Shown here: piece after piece, positions 1 to 8,422 of the stretch
Layout: each line of letters starts with the position of its first letter
How positions within the stretch are numbered: the first letter of the stretch is position 1
Source of the DNA: CAYLGY01 sp964383325
GTDB lineage: Bacteria; Pseudomonadota; Alphaproteobacteria; Rhizobiales; Rhizobiaceae
Direction of reading: 5' to 3'
Assembly: GCA_964383325.1 (NCBI GenBank)
Contig: CAYLGY010000038.1
Location: 1-24,879 of the forward strand
Length of the DNA: 24,879 nt
Made by a program: the position numbers and the translations under genes
Notes under the pieces: generated by a model
What the model saw: only the letters and a program-made list of their open reading frames with translations
Told to the model about the DNA's origin: nothing
Databases searched by the model: none

Positions 1-867
1 TGCATGCATTTCGATGTCCTCGATCTCCTCCTGTCCCGCAATCATTCGCAGCAATTCCATCTTCCGCCCGGCCGGCAGACCGAGTTCCAGGCGTGCGGCC
101 GAACGGTCGAGGCAGCGCACGTAGTCGGGCAGGCCTTCGAGGATGGTTGCCGTCGTGCAGGGGCGGACCTGCAGCCGCAGCCGCGTTTCGACGGCGCCGG
201 CCTCGCGGCGCAGCTCCGCCACAGAGCCGGCCGCCAGAAGCTTTCCCTCATGCATGATTGCAACCCGGTCCATATGCGGTCCGATCTCCGCCAGCGCATG
301 CGTCGAGACCAGCACCGTTGCCCCCTCGCGGCGGAACTGGTCGATCATCGCGTAGACCTCCATGCGCGAGGCAGGATCGAGGCCGCTGGTCGGCTCATCC
401 AGCAGCAGGAGCTTCGGATCGCCGATCAGCGCCTGCGCGAGACCCAGGCGCTGGCGCATGCCCTTGGAATAGGTGGAGACCCGCCGGCCGGCGGCGTGGG
501 TGAGGCCAACCCTTTCCAGCAATTCGGCATTCCTGACCTTCGGCTGGCGCTTGAGGCCGGCATGAAAGGCCATGAGCTCGCGGCCGGTCATGGCGCCATG
601 AAAGGCGACATTCTCGGGCAGGAAGCCGAGCGCGCGCCGCGCTTCCGTGCCGGCTCTCCCGGCAGGATCGCGCCCCAGGACCCGCACCTCGCCCGAACTC
701 GGGCGGATCAACCCGACCAGCAACTTGATGAGCGTCGTCTTGCCGGCGCCATTATGCCCGACCAGCGCAGTAACCTCGCCCGCCCGAAGATGCAGCGAAA
801 CATCGTGCACCGCCCTCACCTTGCGGTAGACCTTCGAGACGGCTGACCATTCCGCAATGATCGTCAT
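1..867 (-). CDS. nosF: NosF, ABC transporter ATPase for nitrous oxide reductase maturation (C-terminus cut by window edge)
   Basis: This is the ATPase of the NosDFY complex, which supports assembly of the copper-sulfur CuZ centre of NosZ; it acts at the cytoplasmic face of the inner membrane. The frame is open for 289 codons from ATG at 867 to base 1 with no stop, so the last residues are outside the window; family members are about 300 residues. Visible motifs are Walker A (GHNGAGKTT, about residues 37-45), the ABC signature region (YSKGMRQR), Walker B (LLLLDEPTSGLDP) and the switch histidine (STHAL). The start codon overlaps the nosD stop in an ATGA arrangement (864-867), which implies translational coupling. 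nosY and nosL would be expected further left, but they are not visible. Confidence 0.95.
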   Translation of the reverse strand, partial: MTIIAEWSAVSKVYRKVRAVHDVSLHLRAGEVTALVGHNGAGKTTLIKLLVGLIRPSSGEVRVLGRDPAGRAGTEARRALGFLPENVAFHGAMTGRELMAFHAGLKRQPKVRNAELLERVGLTHAAGRRVSTYSKGMRQRLGLAQALIGDPKLLLLDEPTSGLDPASRMEVYAMIDQFRREGATVLVSTHALAEIGPHMDRVAIMHEGKLLAAGSVAELRREAGAVETRLRLQVRPCTTATILEGLPDYVRCLDRSAARLELGLPAGRKMELLRMIAGQEEIEDIEMHA

Positions 868-2129
868 TCCATATCCTTCGCGTCCACCGATGGCGGTTTC
901 ATGAGCGGCGCCGAATCGACCACGCCGCCGGGATAAAGGGCCGGGAAACGTCCCTGCGCCCAGCGTACCACTTCCACGGCGGGGCTGTTGATCAGCACTT
1001 TTGCCTGCGGCAGCGTCCACAGGATTTCATCCAGAATGTCATTCGGGCGATAGGGCCGGTCGGCAATCCCGTCGCCGTCGAGGTCAAAGCCGGGATTGTC
1101 GCTCCAGTAATTGCCCCTGCCCTCATGCGACCAGTCGAGAAAGCGCGTGCCGACATATTTGACCTGCGAGCGGTTGCGGATGAAGGCGTTGCCCGTCACG
1201 GCATTGCCTTCCGAACCCGCCGTGAAATGAATGCCGATCGGGCAGCCTTCGAACCAGTTGTCGCGGAATTCATTGCGGTTGGCGTTGTACATGAACACGC
1301 ATTTCTCGCCGCCACGGCGCACCACATTGCCGGTAATGCGCGATCGATTCGCCGTGTTGAGCAACAGGCCGTGATCGCGGTCGCCCTCGGAAACATTGTC
1401 ACGCACTTCGAGCCGGTCCGAGAACATGATCGCCCAGCCGACATGATTGCCCGTCGAACGATTGCCGATGACCTTGCTGTCCTGCGTGTACATGTAGTGG
1501 ATCGCAAACCGCAGTTCGGTAAACTCGTTTCGCTCGAAGCGATTCTTCTTGCTGACATTGACGAAGATGCCGTCGCGGACCTGCCGGATCCGGTTGCCGA
1601 CCACCGCCGAGCCGGGCGCGTTCCAGATCGAGACCCCGTTTCCGGCCTCCGACAGGCGCAGATCCGTGCGCCCCTCGATCAGATTGCCCTCGACGAGCGA
1701 ATCCGGACTGCCATGCAGGTAGACACCGAACAGATTGCGGTCGAGATGATTGCCGATCACCATAGCTCGCGCGGCCGACCGGCGCGCCAAAATGCCAGAA
1801 TCCATTCCAGGCAGGTTGCTGCCCGAGCCGGTGATGCGCAACCCCTCTATTCGCACATCCGGTCCGTGCACCTCGATCACGCTGCCTTCGCCCTTCCCCG
1901 CGAGAATCGCGCCCTCTTCGCCGATCAGGGTCAGCGCATGCCGGATCTCGATCGGTCCGTCATGCGTGCCCGGGGAAAGGCGGATGATGCTTCCTGCAGG
2001 CGCGGCGTCGATCACCGGCTGCAGGGCCGTGCCCGGGCCTACCCGGATCTCACCAGCCAGGGCAGGCAAGGCCAGCGCAAGCAGGCTTGCGATGGCCAGG
2101 ACCCGGAAGAGGGACATTGCGTGGCTCAT
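864..2129 (-). CDS. nosD: NosD, periplasmic copper-processing protein of nitrous oxide reductase maturation
   Basis: The 421-residue protein has an N-terminal hydrophobic signal peptide that probably ends at the Ala-Leu-Ala-Gly near residue 26. A long run of right-handed beta-helix (CASH/PbH1) repeats follows, rich in G-N, N-R and I-x-G-N turns, as expected for NosD. In the family it works with NosF and NosY to deliver or process sulfur or copper for the CuZ centre in the periplasm. It starts one base after the nosZ stop (TGA-A-ATG), and its own stop overlaps the nosF start. A second in-frame ATG at codon 5 (2117) is an equally possible start just ahead of the signal peptide. The length is close to typical NosD and no damage is visible. 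Confidence 0.96.
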   Translation of the reverse strand: MSHAMSLFRVLAIASLLALALPALAGEIRVGPGTALQPVIDAAPAGSIIRLSPGTHDGPIEIRHALTLIGEEGAILAGKGEGSVIEVHGPDVRIEGLRITGSGSNLPGMDSGILARRSAARAMVIGNHLDRNLFGVYLHGSPDSLVEGNLIEGRTDLRLSEAGNGVSIWNAPGSAVVGNRIRQVRDGIFVNVSKKNRFERNEFTELRFAIHYMYTQDSKVIGNRSTGNHVGWAIMFSDRLEVRDNVSEGDRDHGLLLNTANRSRITGNVVRRGGEKCVFMYNANRNEFRDNWFEGCPIGIHFTAGSEGNAVTGNAFIRNRSQVKYVGTRFLDWSHEGRGNYWSDNPGFDLDGDGIADRPYRPNDILDEILWTLPQAKVLINSPAVEVVRWAQGRFPALYPGGVVDSAPLMKPPSVDAKDME

Positions 2130-2130
2130 T

Positions 2131-4044
2131 TCACGCGGCGCGGGGCTCGACGATCATCCGGCCGCTCATCTCCATGTGCAATGCATGACAGAACCACTGG
2201 CAATAATACCAGTAGACGCCGGGCCGATCCGCGGTGAACGTGACCGAGGACGTCGCCTGCGGTCCCACCTCCATCGCAATGCCGTAATTGGTGATCGTGA
2301 AACCGTGAGTCAGGTCCTCCACCTCGTCCATATTGGTGACATAGACCGTCACCTCGTCGCCTTCCGTCACAGTGAATTCGGACAAAGAGAACGCCGGCGC
2401 GACCGAGAACATGTAGACGCGAACCTTGTTTCCGTCACGGATGACGTCGGCGCCCCAGTCGAGATCCACGCCATCGGCCTCGGCCTGCCGGCGCGCATCT
2501 TCCCACATCGGATCGTCGCGGCTCCAGACATGAACCGGATTGACCTTCGAATGATGAATGATGGTCGCATCATGCGGTTCGGCAAAGGTGGGGCTGTCAT
2601 GGACAATCACCATCTCGTCGCCGGAAATGTCGATGAGCTGGTCGCATTCCGGCTTGAGAGGTCCGACATTGAGGAACCGGTCCTTGGAGAACTTGTTCAG
2701 CGACAGCAGCCACTTGCCGTCGGCCTCCCTCGTCTGCCCCATCGATGAATGGTTGTGGCCGGGCTGGTAGTGGACATCGAGCTTCTGGATGATGGGGTCG
2801 ACATTTTCGCCATTGAACTGGCGAATGGCGTCGTCGATGTTCCACTTGCACAACTGGCTGTCGATGAACAGGGTCGTATAGGCATTGCCGCGGCCATCAA
2901 AGGCGGTATGGAGCGGCCCCAGGCCAAGCTGCGGCTCGGCGACGACCGTATCACGCGGCTGGATCTTGTCCTCGAACAGGTCGTCGAAGCGGCGGACGTC
3001 GAACACGGTGCAGGTCGGAGAGAGCTTGCCATTGGCAACCATGTGAATGCCGTCCGGCGCGGTATTCAGGCCGTGCGGGCTGTTGGGAACCGGCACATAG
3101 CGCGTAAGCGGCGAACCTGCGGTGCCGTCGAGCACCTTCACGCCATTGATTTCCTCGTACTCGCCATTGGCGATGGCCGCCTCGATACGCTCGATGCTGA
3201 AGATGACGACCCAGTCCTGCTCATTTGCCTGCATGCCCGCCAGATCGACCGCCTCCTCCGAATTGTAGCAGGTGGCCACGGCATACTTGCCCTGGTAGTC
3301 GGCATCGACATTGTCGAGATTGCCATCGACAAGCACCTGCCAGGCCACTTCCATCGTGTCGCCGTCAATGGCCGAAAAGACGCAACGATATTTGGTGTGA
3401 TCGCCGAGGATCTTGCCATCATTGGGGATCGGGACACGATATTCGCCATTGGCGAAGACGTAGCCGGTGCGGGGATATTTCTGCACGCGCAGGCCATGGA
3501 CCGTCTGCTGATTGGGAATCTCGACGATCTTGTCACATTTCATGACGTCGCAGCGCACGCGCGCGACCCTCGTATTGGCCTTGTCGTTCATGAACAAATA
3601 GCGCCCGTCATAGGTGCCATCGGTGAATGACATATGCGGGTGATGCAGGTCGCCATTGAGGTAGACGCCACCCTTGTCGGCGAGATATTCGCGCGTCTGC
3701 GGCGTCAGCCCCTCGGTAAGGATCTTGCGGCTCTCGTTGGTCTGGCCCCAGCCGGTTGCGCTGCAGCGGTTGAAGACGGGAACCCGCATCAGCTCGCGCA
3801 TCGAGGGCAGGCCCATGATGCGCAGTTCACCGCTCTGACCGCTGGAGAAGAAAACGTAATACTCGTCGAGCTGTCCAGGCCCGACATGGGCGCTTTGGCC
3901 CTCCTGCGCCGCGGCGGGTGAGGCCAGCAGGCTCCCGGCCGCCCCGGAAGTGCCTGCAACCCCGGCAAGCAGCGTGGCTTTCGCGCCTCCTCCCAGCAAT
4001 GCACGCCGACTCATGGCCTCGGCGATGAACTTGTTCTTCGGCAT
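2131..4044 (-). CDS. nosZ: NosZ, nitrous oxide reductase (clade I, Tat-exported)
   Basis: This is the terminal oxidoreductase that reduces N2O to N2 in the periplasm. The 637-residue protein begins with a twin-arginine signal (SRRALLGGG, residues 12-20), which marks clade I NosZ exported folded by Tat. All seven CuZ histidine contexts can be seen: DLHHPH (two ligands), TVHG, SPHG, PLHT, HNHSS and EPHD. The C-terminal cupredoxin domain carries the CuA motif CQWFCHALHMEM (about residues 615-626), with the extra CuA histidine in THGFTI upstream. A clear Shine-Dalgarno (AGGAG) precedes the ATG, 11 bases after the nosR stop. The protein is full length with all key ligands, so it is probably active. 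Confidence 0.98.
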   Translation of the reverse strand: MPKNKFIAEAMSRRALLGGGAKATLLAGVAGTSGAAGSLLASPAAAQEGQSAHVGPGQLDEYYVFFSSGQSGELRIMGLPSMRELMRVPVFNRCSATGWGQTNESRKILTEGLTPQTREYLADKGGVYLNGDLHHPHMSFTDGTYDGRYLFMNDKANTRVARVRCDVMKCDKIVEIPNQQTVHGLRVQKYPRTGYVFANGEYRVPIPNDGKILGDHTKYRCVFSAIDGDTMEVAWQVLVDGNLDNVDADYQGKYAVATCYNSEEAVDLAGMQANEQDWVVIFSIERIEAAIANGEYEEINGVKVLDGTAGSPLTRYVPVPNSPHGLNTAPDGIHMVANGKLSPTCTVFDVRRFDDLFEDKIQPRDTVVAEPQLGLGPLHTAFDGRGNAYTTLFIDSQLCKWNIDDAIRQFNGENVDPIIQKLDVHYQPGHNHSSMGQTREADGKWLLSLNKFSKDRFLNVGPLKPECDQLIDISGDEMVIVHDSPTFAEPHDATIIHHSKVNPVHVWSRDDPMWEDARRQAEADGVDLDWGADVIRDGNKVRVYMFSVAPAFSLSEFTVTEGDEVTVYVTNMDEVEDLTHGFTITNYGIAMEVGPQATSSVTFTADRPGVYWYYCQWFCHALHMEMSGRMIVEPRAA

Positions 4045-4055
4045 GACAGTTCTCC

Positions 4056-6353
4056 TCAGTTTGGCGGCGTCGCCACGACGCCGGGTTCGGCACGGGAAGG
4101 CTTTGGCGCGCGCGAGGCGGAGGTCAGGTCAGGCCGGGACATGGCCTGAAGCTTCTCCCGCTTGACGCGGCGCTGGATCACGACCGGACATTTGCGGTCA
4201 TGATGGTAGAGTACCTGGCAATGCAGGCATGAAATGCATTCATTCGGATTGATATGCCCCTCGGGATGGATGGCCTCGACCGGGCACTCATTGAAGCAGC
4301 GCTGGCATGGATTGCCGCATTCGCGATAGCGCTTCAGCCAGTCGAACATGCGCATGCGGCCGGGAATGGCAAGGGCAGCGCCCAGCGGGCAGAGGTAGCG
4401 GCAAAAGAAGCGCTCGACAAACAGGCCGGCGCCGACGAGCCCCAGCGCGAAGGCAACGAACCACCAGTCGCGCATGAAGCGCAGGATGATCGCGGTCTTG
4501 AAGGGCTCCACTTCGGCCAGGACTTCGGCCAGCGCCAGAGACCCCAGCGACACGCCGAAGAGTACGAGGAAAATGATGTACTTGATCGACCAGAGGCGTT
4601 CATGCACGCCCCAGGGGATCTTGAGCTGGGGAACGCGAAGCGCCTTGGCAACGCGATTTGACAGTTCCTGCAACGCACCGAACGGGCATAGCCAGCCGCA
4701 GAACGGCCCTCGCCCCCAGAACAGCAGCGCCGCCGCGACCGAGAACCACAGGATGAAGACCAGCGGGTCCATCAGGAAATAGGACCATTGGAAATCGGTC
4801 CGGATCGCACCGGCAAAGGCCAGCACGTTGACCACGGAAAGTTGCGCCTGAGCGACCCAGCCGAGCCAGAACAGGGTGACTACCAGGAAGACCAGCCGGA
4901 TCCGGTCGTAAAGCTTCTCGTGCTTGACCAGAATGTCCTGGAAAAAGAAGATCAGCGTCAGCGCGACCAGCATCACGACGAGCAGGGAAATCGCGACCAG
5001 CTTGCTCTGCCAGATGCGCAGCCAGAGAGGCGCCTCACCGTCCACGGAGAGCAGTTCCCAGAAATCGCCGACCGCGACAGGACCGCCGATCGACGGGGCT
5101 GGCACCGGGGCAGTTTGGGCTGCGGGCGCGGCCGGCGGAGGTTCGGGCGCCGCCACCGGCGCGGTATAGGCCTCCGGCAGCTCGTAACCGAGTTCGAAGG
5201 AAATGAAGGCCCGTTCGAGCGCGCCGACCGACCGCTGAACGAGCAGACGCAGGCTCCAGGGCGCGACCGGGTCGAATTCGGCGTCCGCCGGCATCCTGAA
5301 GATCCCGATCTCGCGCAGGGGCGGAGCGCCTTCCGCCTCGATCGAGCGGACCCTCGTGTGCAGCCGGTCTCGAAAACGGATGGTCTCCGTGCCCTGGTGC
5401 AGTTCGATGCGGTCGAAGATTCCGCCGCGCACATAGCCGGAGCCCTTGAACGAATACTTGCCCTCACCCGCGATCAGGATGGCATGCTGGCCGGGCTCGA
5501 GGCGTGCCTCGAGCTGTTCGAACGCAGCGTCGCCGATCAGGCTGCGGCCAATGGCCGGGTGCGAAACCAGCGCTGCATGGAGTTCGATGAACACATCATC
5601 CGGATCGCCGCGCTCGGGCCGCGCGGCCGCCTCGGCATCGCCCGACTGTTCGAAGGCCTGGTTGACATCCCCGATCGTGAGGACCAGCCGGCGAACCGCG
5701 CCATTGCCAAGCAGCGTTTCCCAGTCGGCAACCTCGCCGGCCGAAGAATCATAGCTTCGGGCGCGGACCGGCCCCTCCACCGCATCCGGCGAGAGACCGG
5801 CCAGGCCAAAGGCCCGCGCCACCCGCGTCGTCGCGCGGATCACGCTGTCTCCCATGACGAGGACCGTGACCGTGGCCCCGCTGACGATATCGACATCCGG
5901 CTCGCCGGCACCTTCGGCCACCGCGCGAATGGGGTTGTAGCCGATGAAGGGCTGCATGTAGTCGAGGACACGCTGTTCCGAAATGCCGATCAGGACGATG
6001 GGTTCGTCATGATGGACCAGTTCGAGGCCGGCGATCGTCCCGTCCAGATCGACGCCGACGAGAATGTGGATCGGCCGCCCGGAATAGCCGACGGAATTCA
6101 CATGGTCGGAATTGAGAAAGCCATAGCCGACATGCGAATCGCCGCGGAACAGCCGTGCAACGGGGGGCGCGCTGTCAGACAGTTCGAACCGGTCCGCCCC
6201 TGGCAGGATCCGGCCGGGTGTGGCCTCGGCAAGATAGCGCTCCAGCGCCGTTTCCTGCCGCTGCTGTGCCTGCGCCCCCGTGGTGACCAGCAGGAAGGAG
6301 GCAAGAAGAAAGAGCAGGCAAGCCGCCGAATCCGCGATGATATCCCGTCTCAT
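4056..6353 (-). CDS. nosR: NosR, membrane flavo-iron-sulfur protein for N2O reductase electron supply and expression
   Basis: The 765-residue protein has a signal peptide (about residues 1-30), then a periplasmic FMN-binding domain with the covalent flavin motif SGAT (about 158-161). A Pro/Ala-rich linker near residues 400-420 leads to several membrane segments from about 450. The cytoplasmic CxxxCP-type motifs (CGWLCPFG and CRYLCPLG) are present. The C-terminal polyferredoxin region (about 679-723) has CGNPCQRCFNECP and CISCLHC. NosR is known to pass electrons towards NosZ and to be needed for nosZ expression. It is the first gene of the nos operon here. The control region at 6354-6525 holds an FNR/NnrR-type box 104-117 bases upstream of the ATG. 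Confidence 0.97.
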   Translation of the reverse strand: MRRDIIADSAACLLFLLASFLLVTTGAQAQQRQETALERYLAEATPGRILPGADRFELSDSAPPVARLFRGDSHVGYGFLNSDHVNSVGYSGRPIHILVGVDLDGTIAGLELVHHDEPIVLIGISEQRVLDYMQPFIGYNPIRAVAEGAGEPDVDIVSGATVTVLVMGDSVIRATTRVARAFGLAGLSPDAVEGPVRARSYDSSAGEVADWETLLGNGAVRRLVLTIGDVNQAFEQSGDAEAAARPERGDPDDVFIELHAALVSHPAIGRSLIGDAAFEQLEARLEPGQHAILIAGEGKYSFKGSGYVRGGIFDRIELHQGTETIRFRDRLHTRVRSIEAEGAPPLREIGIFRMPADAEFDPVAPWSLRLLVQRSVGALERAFISFELGYELPEAYTAPVAAPEPPPAAPAAQTAPVPAPSIGGPVAVGDFWELLSVDGEAPLWLRIWQSKLVAISLLVVMLVALTLIFFFQDILVKHEKLYDRIRLVFLVVTLFWLGWVAQAQLSVVNVLAFAGAIRTDFQWSYFLMDPLVFILWFSVAAALLFWGRGPFCGWLCPFGALQELSNRVAKALRVPQLKIPWGVHERLWSIKYIIFLVLFGVSLGSLALAEVLAEVEPFKTAIILRFMRDWWFVAFALGLVGAGLFVERFFCRYLCPLGAALAIPGRMRMFDWLKRYRECGNPCQRCFNECPVEAIHPEGHINPNECISCLHCQVLYHHDRKCPVVIQRRVKREKLQAMSRPDLTSASRAPKPSRAEPGVVATPPN

Positions 6354-6456
6354 TCCCGGCTATTCCTCCCATGTCGCCCCCAGTCGTGCCGAATACTCCA
6401 GAACAACTTTCAGCGAACAGATGCTAACAGGAATAATGGGCGGGCGGAATACGACC

Positions 6457-6470
6457 TTGATCCAGAACAA
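6457..6470. promoter_or_regulatory. FNR/NnrR-type operator between nosR and the divergent gene cluster
   Basis: The sequence TTGATCCAGAACAA fits TTG-N8-CAA and differs from the FNR palindrome TTGAT-N4-ATCAA at one position. It is the only such box I found in the nosR upstream region. Its centre lies about 110 bases from the nosR start and 62 bases from the divergent start. FNR, FnrL, DNR and NnrR regulators share this type of site, so the sequence does not tell which one binds. Confidence 0.65.
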
Positions 6471-6491
6471 ATCCATGGCATGTTTCTCGGT

Positions 6492-6497
6492 CATAAT
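6492..6497 (+). promoter_or_regulatory. Probable -10 element of the divergent plus-strand promoter
   Basis: CATAAT lies 21 bases after the FNR/NnrR-type box at 6457-6470. This puts the predicted start of transcription near 6504 and the box centre near -41, the class II activator position. A weaker mirror candidate for nosR is TATTCC read on the minus strand at 6435-6430, also 21 bases from the box. Confidence 0.45.
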
Positions 6498-6525
6498 CAT
6501 TTCTACCCTGACCAGCGGGCAAAAA

Positions 6526-7449
6526 ATGCGCGAATCCATTCTGAGAACGGCCCCTGTCGAGAAGATCCGCTCCGTACGGCAAGCTTTCGAGCGTGGACTC
6601 GAAGACAATGCCGGGATCCAGCTCACCTATGAGCGCACTGCCGAATACATGGAAGAGCGCGGCCTCGCCGAAGCGGCACGTTCAATGCGCCAGCTCGCGG
6701 ACGCCCGCCGCGGGTTCGATGCAACCTTGCGCCGACTGGCGGCGGAGCGCGGCCAGGCTGCCGAAATGCACGCCGGCAGGCAGACCGACCTGCCGGAGGA
6801 GCTCGTGGAAGCCTGGGAAGAGGCGGCGGTCAGTTCCCTCGCGACGGGCTACCGGTTTCTGGCGCTTGGCGTGAACGACGCCATGCGCGGCTTTGTCTAT
6901 TTCAGCCATCTTGCCGCCCATGCCGAGGATGGCGAGGCGCAAGATGCGCTCGAACTGATCGCGCGCCACCTGCTCGCGCTTGCGCAAACGCTGCGCGCAC
7001 TGCGGCGGCAGGCCTACCATGCCGATGCGCGAAACCGGGCACGGCCAGTGCCGGAAGTGAATTCCCTTGCGGGGTTCAACGCCTTTCTCGAACGCCGTGA
7101 ATCCGAGATATCGGCTCGGCTTGCAGTGGTCGCGCAGCGTCTGGCCGAGATGGGCGAACACGAGATCCTTCGCAGGCTGGCGGAACGGGGGCTGACTGGC
7201 GCCGACGCCGTTGACGGGGCGCCGCGGGAGGAACTGCGCGCCAGCCTCGGCGCGACTGGCCTCCTGATCCGGGCGCAACGGCCACTCGAACGACTTGTCG
7301 AGGACCTCGGGCAGATGCTGCCGCAGGCCGGCGAAGACTGGCGCGAGCAGCTTGAAGCTGCCCTGGAAGGCACGGCTGCGCGTCTGGCCTTCCTGTCGGG
7401 CCTTGCCGGCTCCCGAGGCGAGATGCCGGATCCCGGCGCGGCCGGCTAG
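6526..7449 (+). CDS. Helical protein, possibly a degenerate ferritin-like (rubrerythrin-type) domain, linked to nos
   Basis: I do not recognise this 307-residue protein with certainty. It is almost entirely helical and charged, with no signal peptide or membrane segment from the chosen ATG. Two stretches look like the paired helices of ferritin-like proteins: about residues 22-72 (with YERTAEYMEERG) and about 118-168 (with GFVYFSHLAAHAEDGEAQ and ending RRQAYH). The usual E-x-x-H iron ligands appear replaced, so metal binding is doubtful. The start at 6526 was chosen because it follows the predicted promoter by about 20 bases. In-frame ATGs at 6475 and 6421 would lie on or upstream of the promoter. 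The ribosome site is weak. Position and the shared operator suggest expression under the same conditions as nosRZDF. Confidence 0.6.
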   Translation: MRESILRTAPVEKIRSVRQAFERGLEDNAGIQLTYERTAEYMEERGLAEAARSMRQLADARRGFDATLRRLAAERGQAAEMHAGRQTDLPEELVEAWEEAAVSSLATGYRFLALGVNDAMRGFVYFSHLAAHAEDGEAQDALELIARHLLALAQTLRALRRQAYHADARNRARPVPEVNSLAGFNAFLERRESEISARLAVVAQRLAEMGEHEILRRLAERGLTGADAVDGAPREELRASLGATGLLIRAQRPLERLVEDLGQMLPQAGEDWREQLEAALEGTAARLAFLSGLAGSRGEMPDPGAAG

Positions 7450-7469
7450 AGACGGTTGCGTTCGGCTTC

Positions 7470-7490
7470 AGGAAAGGGCACAACTTTCCT
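7470..7490 (+). other. Small inverted repeat between the helical protein and the cupin gene
   Basis: AGGAAAG and CTTTCCT flank a 7-base loop, 20 bases after the stop of the upstream gene. No T-run follows, so it is at best a weak terminator or a processing site. Confidence 0.3.
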
Positions 7491-7540
7491 CATTGAACGG
7501 GACGGCTGCTTGCTGCTTCCGTATGAGGGGAGGCTTACCA

Positions 7541-7960
7541 ATGAACTACCTGGCACCGGCGGCCTTGGCGCTGGCGATTGCAATTTCAGGCGCTGCGCAT
7601 GCACTGGAAGCAGTGACCGTGACGCCGCTTACCACGAGACACGAGACTGCTTCGGGGCAGCCGATCACGCTGCCGCAGAAGGATGTGCGCGTCGTGGTCT
7701 CGATTTTCGACATTGCGCCGGGCGCCAAGCTGCCGGTCCACAAGCATCCCTTCGCGCGCTACGGGGTTGTCGAGTCCGGCTCGCTGGAAGTCACCAATGT
7801 GGAAACCGGCGATTCGACCGTCTATACAAAGGGCGATTTCATCGTCGAGATGATCGACCAATGGCACCGGGCCGAGAATGTCGGCGAAGATGCGGTGCGT
7901 CTTCTGGTCATCGACCAGATCGAGGGCGAGGTAGAGAATACCTTGCTGCGTGCCCGCTGA
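7541..7960 (+). CDS. Periplasmic cupin-domain protein
   Basis: The 139-residue protein has a clear signal peptide (about residues 1-22, ending in AAHA) and a single conserved-barrel cupin fold. The metal-binding motif 1 region reads HKHPFARYGVVESG, and motif 2 is represented by the histidine in DQWHRAEN. Its substrate cannot be told from sequence. A good ribosome site (GAGGGGAGG) precedes the ATG by about 8 bases. It sits 91 bases after the helical protein gene and 61 bases before a periplasmic cytochrome c on the same strand, divergent to nosR. A role in the periplasm during anaerobic respiration is inferred from position only. Confidence 0.8.
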   Translation: MNYLAPAALALAIAISGAAHALEAVTVTPLTTRHETASGQPITLPQKDVRVVVSIFDIAPGAKLPVHKHPFARYGVVESGSLEVTNVETGDSTVYTKGDFIVEMIDQWHRAENVGEDAVRLLVIDQIEGEVENTLLRAR

Positions 7961-7965
7961 CGGAA

Positions 7966-7987
7966 CAAGCAGCGACCTCGCTGCTTG
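7966..7987 (+). other. Strong intercistronic hairpin between cupin and cytochrome c genes
   Basis: CAAGCAGCG and CGCTGCTTG form a perfect 9-base stem with a 4-base loop (ACCT), starting 6 bases after the cupin stop. No T-run follows. It may be a partial terminator or an RNA-stabilising or processing hairpin that sets the cupin to cytochrome ratio. Confidence 0.5.
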
Positions 7988-8021
7988 GGGTCCGGCCTAC
8001 CCGTTCACGAAGGAGGACAGA

Positions 8022-8408
8022 ATGAAGAGCCCGAATTTCCTACCCATTGCGTTCCTTGCCGCGCTCGCCGGCTTCACCCTGCCGGCGGCGGCGGACGACG
8101 TGGCCGCGGGCGAGCGCGTCTTCAAGCGCTGCATGGCCTGCCATGCCGTCGGCGAAGGCGCGAAGAACAGGGTCGGCCCGTACCTCAACGGCATTGTCGA
8201 CAACGAGATCGCTTCGGTGGAAGGCTACAGCTATTCCAAGGCGTTTCTCGAGAAGAAGGAAGAAGGGTTTGTCTGGACGGAAGAAGCGCTGGACCACTAC
8301 CTCCTGAAGCCGAATGCCGCGATCAAGGGCACGAAAATGGCCTTTGCCGGCCTGCCGAAGGCCGAAGATCGCGCCAATGTGATCGCCTATCTAAAGACCT
8401 TCGAGTAA
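8022..8408 (+). CDS. Periplasmic class I cytochrome c (c2/c550 type)
   Basis: The 128-residue protein has a signal peptide (about residues 1-24, ending PAAA). It then has a single haem c site CMACH (residues 37-41) and the sixth-ligand methionine in GTKMAFAG (M106). This is the layout of mitochondrial-type cytochrome c2/c550, a soluble periplasmic electron carrier. Such cytochromes carry electrons from the bc1 complex to denitrification enzymes, including NosZ. Its place in a cluster divergent to nosR therefore makes it a plausible donor to NosZ, but that is inference. The ribosome site AAGGAGG lies 6 bases before the ATG. Confidence 0.92.
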   Translation: MKSPNFLPIAFLAALAGFTLPAAADDVAAGERVFKRCMACHAVGEGAKNRVGPYLNGIVDNEIASVEGYSYSKAFLEKKEEGFVWTEEALDHYLLKPNAAIKGTKMAFAGLPKAEDRANVIAYLKTFE

Positions 8409-8422
8409 CCGCAGGCCTGTCG

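Noticed and set aside
1125..2237. Long plus-strand open frame across nosD
   Set aside because: It is antisense to nosD and nosZ, has no ribosome site and encodes an Arg/Ala/His-rich sequence typical of the reverse of high-GC genes.
4788..6632. 614-codon plus-strand open frame across nosR
   Set aside because: Antisense of nosR with shadow composition (Arg, Gln and Asp rich); it also runs through the nosR control region.
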